DNA of 42,119 nucleotides from Candidatus Brevibacterium intestinavium (lineage in GTDB: Bacteria > Actinomycetota > Actinomycetes > Actinomycetales > Brevibacteriaceae), in NCBI GenBank assembly GCA_019117545.1, contig DWZN01000230.1, positions 1 through 42,119 on the forward strand. The letters run 5' to 3'. The translations under genes were made by a program, and so were the position numbers. This document shows positions 8,179-16,223 of this stretch, piece after piece (the stretch's first letter is position 1; each line of letters opens with the position of its first letter). Below the pieces are notes generated by a model, which worked only from the letters and a program-made list of their open reading frames with translations, searched no databases and was not told the DNA's origin.

Positions 8179-9783
8179 TCAGGCCTTCTTTCTGCGGCGC
8201 TTCTGGCTCGGACGCTTCGGGGTGATCCCGGCGTCCACGTCTTCTGCCCGCTTGGTGAGTGCGAATTCGACGAGTCCGTCGATGAGCGAGGTGAGGTTGG
8301 CTTCCTCGGCGAGCACATCGACCCGCAGTCCGTGCTCGGCCGCTGTGTTCGCCGTGGCCGGACCGATGCAGCAGATCACCGAGGTGGCCGCGGGTTTGCC
8401 GGCGATGCCGACGAGGTTGCGCACCGTCGACGAGGAGGTGAAGAGGAAGGCGTCGAAGTCGCCGGCCTTGATCGACTCGCGGATCGGCGCCGGCGGCGGG
8501 GAGGCCCGCACGGTGCGGTAGGCGGTGACGTCGTCGGGGTCCCAGCCCTTCTCGAGCAGACCGGCCACCAGCACCTCGGTGGCGATGTCGGCCCGGGGCA
8601 GGAGCACGGTGTTCATCGGGTCGATGTCGTCGACGAATTCCGGCCAGGCCGCGGCCAGGCCGCGGGCCGAATGCTCACCGTCGGGAACCAGGTCGGGGGT
8701 GATTCCCCAGTCGATGAGGGCCGCCGCCGTGCGACCGCCGACGGCCGCGACCTTGACTCCGGCCATCGACCGGGAGTCGAGCCCGAAGTCCTCGAACCAC
8801 ATGCGCACCGCGCGCACGGCGTTGACCGAGGTGAAGCCCACCCATTCGTAGGATCCGTCGACGAGTCCGCGGATGGCCTTCTCCATCTGGGTCGGGGTCC
8901 GCGGGGGCTGCACGGCGATGGTGGGCACGACGGTGCCGACGGCACCGAGCTCGGCCAGAGCCTCGGCGGTGGAGGTTCCCTGCTCCTTCGTCCGCGGGAT
9001 GAGCACCTGCCAGCCGAAGAGCGGTTTGGATTCGAACCAGCTCAGCTCTCCTCTGGATTCCACGCCCTGTCCCATGATCACCACCATACGATCCGATCCT
9101 GTCTGCGTCATCGAAAGAGCCTGCTTCAGGGTGGTCTCCACGCTCGTCTGCTCGATCGTGGAGATCCCCCAGCCCAGCAGCACCTTCGTGTCCTCGTCCC
9201 AGCCGTCGGCCAGCAGGGCACCGATGGCCTGTTCGTGGGCGGCGGCGGTGCCGGTGAGCACATGGGTGGTGTTGCGGTGTCGGGAGACGTCGACGTGGGT
9301 CTGCGGTCCCGCCTCGATGAAGCGCACGGACCGGACCCGGTTCGTCGTCAGGGCTGTGCCGGTGTAGGCCGCCGTCGAGGCCGACAGGCCGACTCCCGGC
9401 ACGATCTCGACCTCGACGTCGGCCTTGCGGCACACGGCGGCCTCGGCCGTGGTGTTCGTGAAGATCAGCCCGTCATCGGAGCTCAGACGCACGACGGTGT
9501 TGTCGGGTCGGGCGAGTTCGGCCAGCCGCCGGCCCCGGGTGGATGCGGCGACACCGAGATCGGCGGCGTCGATGAGCGTCGCCGCCTGGGGAACGTAGGC
9601 GGTGACGATCTCCGAGTGGACATCGGCGTCGTAGACGACGGTGACCGCTGTGGCCAGGATCTCCGCTCCGCGCATCGTCATCAGGCTCGATTCGCCGGGA
9701 CCGCTGCCGATGAAGACGACGCGCGGCGCGGCCGGCAGCAGTCGGCGCGGTTGGACCTGACCGGTGGCCGGTGTGCTGTTCAT
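8179..9783 (-). CDS. hemD: SUMT-like domain fused to uroporphyrinogen-III synthase HemD
   Basis: The 534-residue protein has two parts. Residues of about 20-245 resemble uroporphyrinogen-III C-methyltransferase: [23 protein letters not shown] at the start and [16 protein letters not shown] in the middle. The SAM-binding GGDP motif of active enzymes is replaced by [11 protein letters not shown], so methyltransferase activity is doubtful. Residues of about 258-510 are uroporphyrinogen-III synthase ([48 protein letters not shown]), which closes hydroxymethylbilane to uroporphyrinogen III. The C-terminal 25 residues are a basic tail. The ATG at 9783 overlaps the hemA-hemC stop as ATGA. Related two-part proteins occur in other actinobacteria. 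Confidence 0.9.
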   Translation of the reverse strand: MNSTPATGQVQPRRLLPAAPRVVFIGSGPGESSLMTMRGAEILATAVTVVYDADVHSEIVTAYVPQAATLIDAADLGVAASTRGRRLAELARPDNTVVRLSSDDGLIFTNTTAEAAVCRKADVEVEIVPGVGLSASTAAYTGTALTTNRVRSVRFIEAGPQTHVDVSRHRNTTHVLTGTAAAHEQAIGALLADGWDEDTKVLLGWGISTIEQTSVETTLKQALSMTQTGSDRMVVIMGQGVESRGELSWFESKPLFGWQVLIPRTKEQGTSTAEALAELGAVGTVVPTIAVQPPRTPTQMEKAIRGLVDGSYEWVGFTSVNAVRAVRMWFEDFGLDSRSMAGVKVAAVGGRTAAALIDWGITPDLVPDGEHSARGLAAAWPEFVDDIDPMNTVLLPRADIATEVLVAGLLEKGWDPDDVTAYRTVRASPPPAPIRESIKAGDFDAFLFTSSSTVRNLVGIAGKPAATSVICCIGPATANTAAEHGLRVDVLAEEANLTSLIDGLVEFALTKRAEDVDAGITPKRPSQKRRRKKA

Positions 9784-12257
9784 CCCTGCTCCTGAGCCTT
9801 GACGGGGGTGAGGTGATCGGCGCTGGCCGACGGGTCGATGCCGAGTGCGTCCAGCAGGTCCTCGGCCGCCGCGGTGCCGAGTTCGTCGGCGATGCGGGCC
9901 AGTTCCTTGCCGGTCACGGTCAGCTGCTGTTCGCTCCCGTTCGTCCAGTCGACATCCGGCACGGCCGGCAGCTGGGTGCTCCGGCGGGTCCGGGCCAGTC
10001 TGCCGTCGTCATCGGCCATCACGGCGTCGACGACGAACTGGCCGCCCTCGATCTTGGCCAGGGCGCCGATCGGGGCCGAGCACCCGGCCTCGGCACGGGA
10101 CAGGATCGCGCGTTCGCAGGTCACGGCCAGATCCGTGGTCTGGTCGTGGATGCGGCGCAGGGCCGCGCGCACCTCGGCGTCGGCGTTGAGGATGTCCTCG
10201 GAGCGGGCATAGGAGCTGTCCGCACTGCGGGTCTCCACCGCCAGCGCACCCTGGCCGGGAGCCGGGAGCATGACGTCGAAGCTCAGCGAGTCCGTGGCCT
10301 CGGCCAGCCGACCGATCCGGCGGACTCCGGCCGCGGCGAGGACGACGGCGTCGAGGCGACCGTCACGGACGTGGGCGATGCGGGTGTCGACGTTTCCGCG
10401 CACTCCCCTGACCTCGATATCGGGGCGGGCGGCCTGCAGCTGCACGGCGCGCCTGGGCGAACCGGTGCCGATGGCCGATCCGGCCGGCAGCTCGGACAGG
10501 CTCAGGCCGTCGCGGCCGATGAGCACGTCGGAGGGGTCGACGCGCGGTGGGATCGCCGCCATCTGGATGCCCACCTCGGGGGTGGTCGGCAGGTCCTTGA
10601 GCGAATGGACGGCGAGGTCGATCTTGCCCTGGTGCAGCGCCTGTCGCACCGCGGAGACGAAGACGCCGGTGCCGCCGAATCCGGCCAGCGGGGACATGTT
10701 GACGTCCCCCTCGGTGACGACCTCGACGATCTCGACCCGCCAACCGGTCAGAGCCGCGATCTGGTGGGCGATCGCCGTGGACTGGGACCGGGCGAGCTTG
10801 GACCGGCGGGTGCCCAGGCGCACGGTGCGTCCGCTGAACTGCTCGGGTTCGACGATGTCGAGGGTGTGGTCGGCGACCGGTCGGATCCCATCGGCTTCGA
10901 CGTGGTCGGCGCTGGCGGCCTTCGCGACCTTCGTCTCGGGCTGAGTGATCGCATGGGCGACCTTGTTGACGGGAAGGTCGAACAGCTGCATGAGCGCTTG
11001 GGCGTAGTCGACCTCGGATTCCGTCACAGCCAGTTCCTTGACCTTCACCGTCGGGGTGTGGATGAGCTTCTCGGCCACCCGGTGCAGCGATTTGCGGACC
11101 TCGCCGAAGGACTTCTCATCGACGACCGCACCGATCTTCTTCTCCAGGCGCGCGGTCTCGGAGGCGAGGACGTCCTTGGCGTGGGAGCGCAGCGCGGTCA
11201 CCGTCGGGGCGACGGAGCGCTCCCTGTTGCCGGTGGCGATCTTGTCGAGTTCCTCAGCGATGATCCCCCGCACCTCCTCGACGGTGCTCACGACCTTCGC
11301 GTCGCGCTCCTTGTCGGAGTTCTTCAGCAGTTCGCGGATCTCGCCGAGTCCGAAGAGCGCAACGTGTTCGAACTCGCGCACGCTGGGGTCGATGTCATGC
11401 GGCAGGGCGAGGTCGACGAACGCCTTGTTCGCCGCGCCCTTGGGGTTCTGCGACAGTCCGGCGACGATGTCGTCACGGGTCACGACGACACCGCGGGCAC
11501 CGGTGCAGGAGATGATGAGGTCGGCGTCGGCGATCTCCTCGGCCATCACCCGCGGGGTCAGCTCACGGGCCCGTCCGCCCACCTCGGCGACGAGGCGCTC
11601 GGCCTTCTCCACGGTCCGGTTGAGCACGGTGATGCGGCTGACCCCTTCCCTGTGCAGGCCGGACACGACGAGTCCCGACATGGCTCCGGCACCGATGACC
11701 AGGGCGTTGGCGGCTCGCAGCGAACCGATGTGCGCGGCCGAGGCTTCGAGCGCGGCTCCGAAGAGGGAGCGGGCGACCTCGCCGAGGTCGGTCTCCGAAT
11801 GGGCGCGCTTGCCCACTCGCAGCGCCTGCTGGAGGGCCTGGGACAGTTCGGAGGTCAGGGCCCGGTCCTCCTGCGAACCGGTGAACGACGAGCGCAGCTG
11901 GCCGAGGATCTGAGCCTCACCGATGGCCATCGAGTCGAGTCCGCAGGCGACCTTGAGCAGATGCTCCATGGCCTGAGTGTCGTAGTGGGCGTAGAAGTGC
12001 GCGGCGATGTCCGACCATTCCTTGTCGATCGAGGACACCAGCGCATTGCCGAGGTCGGCCAGTCCTCCGTGGAAGGCCGAGACGTCGGCGATCAGCTCGA
12101 GGCGGTTGCACGTCGAGAGCACGGCGAGCCCTTCGACGTTGTCTCCGGCAAGTGCGTCCTTGCGCAGAGACCCGACCTCGCCGGCACCGAAGGCCAGCCT
12201 GTCGAGCATGTCGATCGGGGCCGACTGATGTGAAATGCCGAGAACCAAGAGAGTCAA
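9780..12257 (-). CDS. hemA-hemC: Fused glutamyl-tRNA reductase / hydroxymethylbilane synthase (HemA-HemC)
   Basis: A single 825-codon frame encodes two normally separate heme enzymes. Residues 1 to about 430 are glutamyl-tRNA reductase: LGISHQSAP, the VLSTCNRLE motif with catalytic Cys50 at its canonical position, GEAQILGQ, the NADPH-site ALVIGAGAMSGL and the C-terminal dimerisation helices. After a linker of about 40 residues, residues of about 475-805 are hydroxymethylbilane synthase: VRLGTRRSKLARSQ, HSLKDLPTTP with catalytic Asp555, GTGSPRRAVQL, VRGNVDTR, LPAPGQGALAVE and the cofactor-binding Cys726 in AEAGCSAPIGA. All key residues of both enzymes are present. There is no Met near the junction (the next one is residue 521). 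The hemD start overlaps the stop by 4 nt, and the gene's own start overlaps rex by 4 nt. Confidence 0.93.
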   Translation of the reverse strand: MTLLVLGISHQSAPIDMLDRLAFGAGEVGSLRKDALAGDNVEGLAVLSTCNRLELIADVSAFHGGLADLGNALVSSIDKEWSDIAAHFYAHYDTQAMEHLLKVACGLDSMAIGEAQILGQLRSSFTGSQEDRALTSELSQALQQALRVGKRAHSETDLGEVARSLFGAALEASAAHIGSLRAANALVIGAGAMSGLVVSGLHREGVSRITVLNRTVEKAERLVAEVGGRARELTPRVMAEEIADADLIISCTGARGVVVTRDDIVAGLSQNPKGAANKAFVDLALPHDIDPSVREFEHVALFGLGEIRELLKNSDKERDAKVVSTVEEVRGIIAEELDKIATGNRERSVAPTVTALRSHAKDVLASETARLEKKIGAVVDEKSFGEVRKSLHRVAEKLIHTPTVKVKELAVTESEVDYAQALMQLFDLPVNKVAHAITQPETKVAKAASADHVEADGIRPVADHTLDIVEPEQFSGRTVRLGTRRSKLARSQSTAIAHQIAALTGWRVEIVEVVTEGDVNMSPLAGFGGTGVFVSAVRQALHQGKIDLAVHSLKDLPTTPEVGIQMAAIPPRVDPSDVLIGRDGLSLSELPAGSAIGTGSPRRAVQLQAARPDIEVRGVRGNVDTRIAHVRDGRLDAVVLAAAGVRRIGRLAEATDSLSFDVMLPAPGQGALAVETRSADSSYARSEDILNADAEVRAALRRIHDQTTDLAVTCERAILSRAEAGCSAPIGALAKIEGGQFVVDAVMADDDGRLARTRRSTQLPAVPDVDWTNGSEQQLTVTGKELARIADELGTAAAEDLLDALGIDPSASADHLTPVKAQEQG

Positions 12258-12949
12258 TTCCTGTGCTCCTCAAAACCAGGGTTGAGCGGTGCCGTGTCCA
12301 GCGCCGAATAGTATGCGAGTACTTGCAGCTCACTGGCCAGATCGACTTGGTGGACACGGACGGTGTCCGGGGTGTCGAGCACGGTAGGTGAGAAATTGAG
12401 AATGCCGCGCACACCCGCCTCGACGGCCGTGTGGGCCGCCGCGGGTGCCGCGGCTGCGGGAACGGCCATGACCACCAGGTCGATGTGCTCGTTCCAGGCG
12501 GGCAGGTCGTCGAGAGCGGAGACGGTCAGCGTGCCGATCGTCGTCCCGATCTTCTGCTCGTCGATGTCGAAGATGGCGGTCAGACGCAGGCCCCGACGAC
12601 GGAAGCCGGCGTAGTCGGCCAGGGCCGAACCGAGGCGACCGGCGCCGATGATGGCCACGCTCCGGTCGCGGTCGAGGCCGAGGAAGCCCCGCAGGGTGGT
12701 GACGAGTTCGGGGCACGAGTATCCGACGCCGCGTTTGCCGGAGCGTCCCAGCTGGGACAGGTCCTTGCGCAGAATCGACGGGGACACTCCGCTGGCGGCG
12801 GCGAGGTCCTCCGACGACACGGTCTCCCTGCCGGTTGCGACGATGGTCTCGACGGCCTGCAGATAGATCGGGAGTCGGGAGATCACGCGTTCGGGTACGT
12901 TTCTGCGAACGACACCCTCAATCCTGTTGGCGGACAGAATCTCGCCCAC
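12254..12949 (-). CDS. rex: Redox-sensing transcriptional repressor Rex
   Basis: Rex senses the NADH/NAD+ ratio and represses respiratory and fermentation genes when NADH is low. This 231-residue protein has an N-terminal winged helix (ISRLPIYLQAVETIVATGRETVSSEDLAAASGVSPSILRKDLSQLG). It is followed by a Rossmann NAD(H) domain beginning SVAIIGAGRLGSALADYAGFRRRG. The length is typical. It overlaps the fused hemA-hemC gene by 4 nt, as rex does with hemA in streptomycetes, so Rex and tetrapyrrole synthesis are co-expressed. I found no clear TGTGAA-N6-TTCACA operator upstream. Confidence 0.95.
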   Translation of the reverse strand: MGEILSANRIEGVVRRNVPERVISRLPIYLQAVETIVATGRETVSSEDLAAASGVSPSILRKDLSQLGRSGKRGVGYSCPELVTTLRGFLGLDRDRSVAIIGAGRLGSALADYAGFRRRGLRLTAIFDIDEQKIGTTIGTLTVSALDDLPAWNEHIDLVVMAVPAAAAPAAAHTAVEAGVRGILNFSPTVLDTPDTVRVHQVDLASELQVLAYYSALDTAPLNPGFEEHRN

Positions 12950-12976
12950 GAACCCGTCTCACTCCTTCAATCGATC

Positions 12977-13222
12977 TCATGCGCCCAGGCTCGCCAGAGC
13001 CTGGGACAGCCGATCCCTGTCGACTCGATGAAAACTGTGCTGCCGCCCGTTGAGGAGCACCACCGGCACGTCCCAGCCGTACTGTGCGGCCAGGTCGTCG
13101 TCGGTGTCGATATCGACCTCGGTCACTCTCACGTCCCTGCCGGCGGCCACCTCTGCGACGGTCTCGCGCGCGAGCGCGCACAGATGGCAGTCGACGCGCG
13201 TGAGGAAGGTCAGCTCAACCAT
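12977..13222 (-). CDS. Glutaredoxin-like (DUF836) protein
   Basis: This 81-residue thioredoxin-fold protein contains LTFLTRVDCHLCALARE, a CHLC redox motif near the N-terminus. WDVPVVLLNGRQ supplies the cis-Pro strand and the ending RLSQALASLG forms the last helix. The ATG at 13222 is preceded by AGGAG. It lies 27 nt before rex. Proteins of this family next to hemA are common in actinobacteria (Rv0508-type). Its redox partner is unknown; a role in keeping heme-enzyme or regulator thiols reduced is a guess from position. Confidence 0.88.
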   Translation of the reverse strand: MVELTFLTRVDCHLCALARETVAEVAAGRDVRVTEVDIDTDDDLAAQYGWDVPVVLLNGRQHSFHRVDRDRLSQALASLGA

Positions 13223-13249
13223 GGCTCACTCCTCATCGGGTGCAACAAA

Positions 13250-13276
13250 CCCCGCCGAGAAATCACTCGAGCGGGG
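13250..13276 (-). terminator. Hairpin with T-rich tail after the bS22 gene
   Basis: Arms CCCCGC-CGAG and CTCG-GCGGGG pair as ten base pairs with one bulged base around a 6-nt loop. On the minus strand the hairpin is followed by TTTGTT. It lies between bS22 and the glutaredoxin-like gene, so it can end the short bS22 transcript or attenuate read-through into rex and the hem genes. Confidence 0.55.
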
Positions 13277-13301
13277 GCGCAGGACCGTCGTCTCGGCCTT
13301 A

Positions 13302-13397
13302 CTACTTGTTGCGACGCTGGTGACGTGTCTTGCGAAGCTGCTTGCGGTGCTTCTTCTTCGACATACGCTTGCGGCGCTTCTTGATGACTGAGCCCAC
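13302..13397 (-). CDS. Small basic ribosomal-type protein (bS22 / AURKAIP1-COX24 domain)
   Basis: This is a 31-residue protein beginning MGSVIKKRRKRMSKKKHRKQ and ending in an Arg/Lys-rich tail. It matches, from memory, the tiny mycobacterial protein found as an extra small-subunit ribosomal protein (bS22), whose N-terminal GSVIKKRRKRMSKKKHRK is almost invariant. The start is GTG at 13397 with AAGGGG upstream; the stop is TAG directly followed by TAA. A TTGGGA-N18-TAGAAT promoter precedes it and a hairpin terminator follows. It is easily missed because of its size. In mycobacteria the equivalent gene lies near proC and upstream of the hem genes, matching this location. Confidence 0.9.
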   Translation of the reverse strand: MGSVIKKRRKRMSKKKHRKQLRKTRHQRRNK

Positions 13398-13465
13398 GCG
13401 GGTACCCCTTGTGCTTGTCGGTGGAGGGTGGACAGCGGATGCCCACCCATTGAACTAACCGTGCA

Positions 13466-13495
13466 ATTCTATCGCTTGGCCGCCTGCTTTCCCAA
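13466..13495 (-). promoter_or_regulatory. Sigma-70-type promoter for the bS22 gene
   Basis: On the minus strand, TTGGGA (13495-13490) and TAGAAT (13471-13466) are separated by 18 nt. The -10 box ends about 70 nt before the GTG of the small ribosomal-type gene. This is a good match to a housekeeping promoter in otherwise GC-rich DNA. It may also drive read-through into the glutaredoxin-rex-hem block. Confidence 0.5.
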
Positions 13496-13548
13496 AACTG
13501 TGTCGAGTTCCACAGCCGGTGGCCCGATCTTCCGCGCCGCTTCGGGGG

Positions 13549-14745
13549 TCAGTCGAAGTACGGGTCGAGTCCGAAGAAGGGGAAGACGTTCTTCCGGGTG
13601 CCCATCACGGCCCGATCGAGTTCGGCCTCGGGGTCGAATCCCTTCGACCAGGGTTCGAACGCACCGTCGAATCCGTCCGTCATCGACAGCGGCGCCTCGC
13701 GCCCCGTCGTCGTCTGCGCATAGTCCGCCCAGCGGCCGGGGATCCGCGCGCCGGGATCGATGTCGCGGTCGGCGGCCACGGCCAGCAGATTCGTCCAGGC
13801 CCGGGGCACGACGTCGATGATCGCGTAGCCGCCTCCCCCGACGGACAGCCATTTCCCGTCCGCGTGATCGGCGGCGAGCCGACGGATCCGCTCGGCCGCG
13901 ATCCGCATCGCGTCGACGCTCAGCCGCATGTGCGTCAGCGGGTCCGAGCGGTGACCGTCGCATCCGTGCTGGGAGACGATGACCTGGGGTTCGAAGGCAG
14001 CGACGATCGGCGGGACGGTGGCGTCGAAGGCCCGCAGCCAGTCCGCGTCGCCGGTGCGCGGGGGCAGGGCGACATTCACCGCCGAGGCGGCCGCCTTCAG
14101 TCCCCCGATATCGGCGGGGAACCCGGTGCCGGGGAAGAGGAACTTCCCCGATTCGTGGATCGAGACCGTCAGCACCCGCGGTTCGTCCCAGAAGAACTTC
14201 TCCACCCCGTCCCCGTGGTGGGCGTCGATGTCGAGGTAGACGATGCGTTCGTATCCGGCGTCGAGGAACTCGGTGATCGCCCCGGCCGCATCGTTGTAGA
14301 TGCAGAAGCCGCTGGCTCTGTCCGGCATCGCGTGGTGCATCCCTCCGGTGAAGTTCACCGCGCGGTCGTACCCGCCGGAGATGATCGCATCGGCGGCGTC
14401 GACGGTGCCTTGGAACAGCAGCGCCGAGGCGGCGTGCATGTCCTCGAACCCGGGCACGTCCTCGGTGCCGATCCCGTAGCCGTTCGCCGTCTCCTCGTCG
14501 AGGCCCTCGGCGGTTCCGGCCTGCTTCACGGCGGCGATGAAGTCGTTGTCGTGGAGGCGGGCGAGTCTGCCCTCGTCGATCGGGCCGACCGGATTCACGT
14601 GGACGTTGTCGGCGTCGCAGAGGCCGAAGTCCATCGCAAGCTTCGCCGTCAGGTCGAGCCGCAGCGGGTGCATGGGGTGGCTGGGACCGAAGTTGTAACC
14701 GGTCACCGCGTCGTCCCAAACGACGTACACATCATTTTCGGCCAT
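13549..14745 (-). CDS. acuC: Acetoin utilization AcuC-type / histone deacetylase-family protein
   Basis: This protein of about 398 residues belongs to the zinc-dependent class I/II deacetylase superfamily. Visible motifs are FGPSHPMHPLR near the N-terminus, the catalytic pair in GGMHHAMPDRASGFCIYNDAA, the zinc ligands in YLDIDAHHGDGVE and the third ligand in SQHGCDGHRSDPLTH. AcuC removes acetyl groups from lysines, classically on acetyl-CoA synthetase, thereby restoring its activity. Having an acetate uptake locus 3-5 kb away makes that substrate plausible but unproven. MAEND at 14745 is the preferred start; an ATG three codons upstream (14754) is possible. It is divergent from ktrB. Confidence 0.88.
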   Translation of the reverse strand: MAENDVYVVWDDAVTGYNFGPSHPMHPLRLDLTAKLAMDFGLCDADNVHVNPVGPIDEGRLARLHDNDFIAAVKQAGTAEGLDEETANGYGIGTEDVPGFEDMHAASALLFQGTVDAADAIISGGYDRAVNFTGGMHHAMPDRASGFCIYNDAAGAITEFLDAGYERIVYLDIDAHHGDGVEKFFWDEPRVLTVSIHESGKFLFPGTGFPADIGGLKAAASAVNVALPPRTGDADWLRAFDATVPPIVAAFEPQVIVSQHGCDGHRSDPLTHMRLSVDAMRIAAERIRRLAADHADGKWLSVGGGGYAIIDVVPRAWTNLLAVAADRDIDPGARIPGRWADYAQTTTGREAPLSMTDGFDGAFEPWSKGFDPEAELDRAVMGTRKNVFPFFGLDPYFD

Positions 14746-14761
14746 GCGCACCATGCTATAT

Positions 14762-14780
14762 GGCGCAGCTCACTTGCGCC
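14762..14780. promoter_or_regulatory. Inverted repeat in the acuC-ktrB divergent region
   Basis: GGCGCA-N7-TGCGCC lies between the two divergent starts, 17 nt from the acuC start and 25-50 nt before ktrB. It could be an operator or a short hairpin in a leader. No regulator gene is adjacent. Confidence 0.3.
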
Positions 14781-14804
14781 GATTCCGGGGACCCGGGATC
14801 TACC

Positions 14805-16223
14805 ATGGTGCTTATGTCCAAGAAATCCGCACCTCGCTACGACCGGCTGCTCACGCCCGGACGGTGGGTACGGGACTTCGTCGACGACCTCGCCGTCGCC
14901 TCGCCGGCGCGGCTGGCGATCGGATCCTTCGTCGCCGTCGTCGCGCTGTTCGCAATCCTTCTCATGCTGCCGGCGAGCATGCGCCATCCGGGATCGGTCG
15001 ATGAGGTCACGCATATCGCGAATTCCGTCTTCGTGGCCGTCTCGGCCGTCTGCGTGACCGGGCTCAGCCCGGTGGTCACAGAGGAGTACTGGTCGGATTT
15101 CGGGATCTCGGTCATCACCGCCGGCATCCAGGTCGGCGGTCTCGGCATCCTCACGCTCGCCTCGGTGCTGGGCATGGCGGTCTCACGCCGGCTGGGCGTG
15201 CGTCAGCGGCTCATCGCCCAGCAGGCCACCTCGGCGCTCAATCTGGGTCAGGTCGGCTCCCTGCTCAAGACGGTCGTCATCACCATCGTCACCGCCGAGG
15301 CGATCCTCGCGGTGCTCCTGTTCCCGCGCTTCCTCATCCGCGGCGATTCCATCGGCGATGCCACGTGGTACTCCGTGTTCTATTCGATCTCGGCGTTCAA
15401 CAACGCCGGCTTCACCATCCACCCGGGAGGCGGCGCCCACTTCGCCTCGGACCCGTGGATCCTGTCCCTGCTCATGATCGGCGTGTTCGTCGGGTCCCTG
15501 GGCTTCCCGGTCGTGCTCATGGTCGCGATGTTCTGGAATCGGCCGAAGAAGTGGGATCTGCACACGAAGCTGACGCTGACCACCACCACGGCGGTGCTGG
15601 CCGTCGGTCTGCTGCTGCTGGCGCTCTTCGAATCGGCGAATCCGGCCACGCTCGGGGACAAGAACGCCGGTCACACCTTCGTCGAAGTCCTGTTCATGGC
15701 CGTCATGCCCCGGTCGGGCGGGTTCTCGACGATGGAGATCGCGGACATGAGCCAGGCCTCCCACCTGCTCATGGACCTCATGATGTTCATCGGCGGCGGA
15801 TCGTCCTCGACCGCCGGCGGCATCAAGGTCACGACCGTGGCCGTGCTCGTTCTGGCCGCCTTCGCCGAGGCCAGGGGCCTGCAGGATGTGCACGTGTTCG
15901 GGCGCCGGCTGACCTCCTCGACGATCAAGCTGTCCATCTCGATCCTGCTGACAGGCGCCTCCATCGTCTTCGTCGGCACGCTGGCGATGCTCCAGATCAG
16001 TGCCGAACCGCTCGACCGAGTGCTGTTCGAGGTGATCTCGGCCTTCGGCACCGTCGGCTTGAGCTCCGGGGTGTCCGCCTCCTCGCCGAATTCGGGGCTC
16101 TATGTGCTCTCGGTCATCATGCTCATCGGCCGACTCGGTACGATTACACTTGCGGCGGCCCTGTCCATGCAGGACTCCGCGCGACTGTACCGCTACCCCG
16201 AGGAAAGGCCGGTCGTTGGCTAA
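14805..16223 (+). CDS. ktrB: Potassium uptake channel subunit KtrB/TrkH family
   Basis: The protein has about 472 residues and is the membrane pore of a two-component K+ uptake system. Four P-loop repeats can be read: AVSAVCVTGLSPV; SISAFNNAGFTIHPGG; AVMPRSGGFSTMEI together with FIGGGSSSTAGGIKVTT; and VISAFGTVGLSSGVS. Each carries the selectivity Gly, and many hydrophobic helices surround them. The start is uncertain: ATG at 14805 follows a GGGA element, and an ATG three codons later (14814, MSKKSAPRY) is equally plausible. The stop overlaps the ktrA TTG start by 8 nt, so the two subunits are translationally coupled. Confidence 0.92.
   Translation: MVLMSKKSAPRYDRLLTPGRWVRDFVDDLAVASPARLAIGSFVAVVALFAILLMLPASMRHPGSVDEVTHIANSVFVAVSAVCVTGLSPVVTEEYWSDFGISVITAGIQVGGLGILTLASVLGMAVSRRLGVRQRLIAQQATSALNLGQVGSLLKTVVITIVTAEAILAVLLFPRFLIRGDSIGDATWYSVFYSISAFNNAGFTIHPGGGAHFASDPWILSLLMIGVFVGSLGFPVVLMVAMFWNRPKKWDLHTKLTLTTTTAVLAVGLLLLALFESANPATLGDKNAGHTFVEVLFMAVMPRSGGFSTMEIADMSQASHLLMDLMMFIGGGSSSTAGGIKVTTVAVLVLAAFAEARGLQDVHVFGRRLTSSTIKLSISILLTGASIVFVGTLAMLQISAEPLDRVLFEVISAFGTVGLSSGVSASSPNSGLYVLSVIMLIGRLGTITLAAALSMQDSARLYRYPEERPVVG

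Noticed and set aside
7738-9795. Long plus-strand frame opposite hemB and hemD
   Set aside because: Same antisense GC artefact; no motif, no ribosome site, fully covered by well-supported genes.
9771-12233. 820-codon open frame on the plus strand opposite hemA-hemC
   Set aside because: It mirrors the third-position GC bias of the minus-strand gene, has low-complexity Gly/Asp/Arg/His composition and no domain. The minus strand has intact catalytic motifs of two enzymes.
12950-13222. Rex operator upstream of rex
   Set aside because: I looked for a TGTGAA-N6-TTCACA-like palindrome and found none, so autoregulation by Rex cannot be supported from this window.
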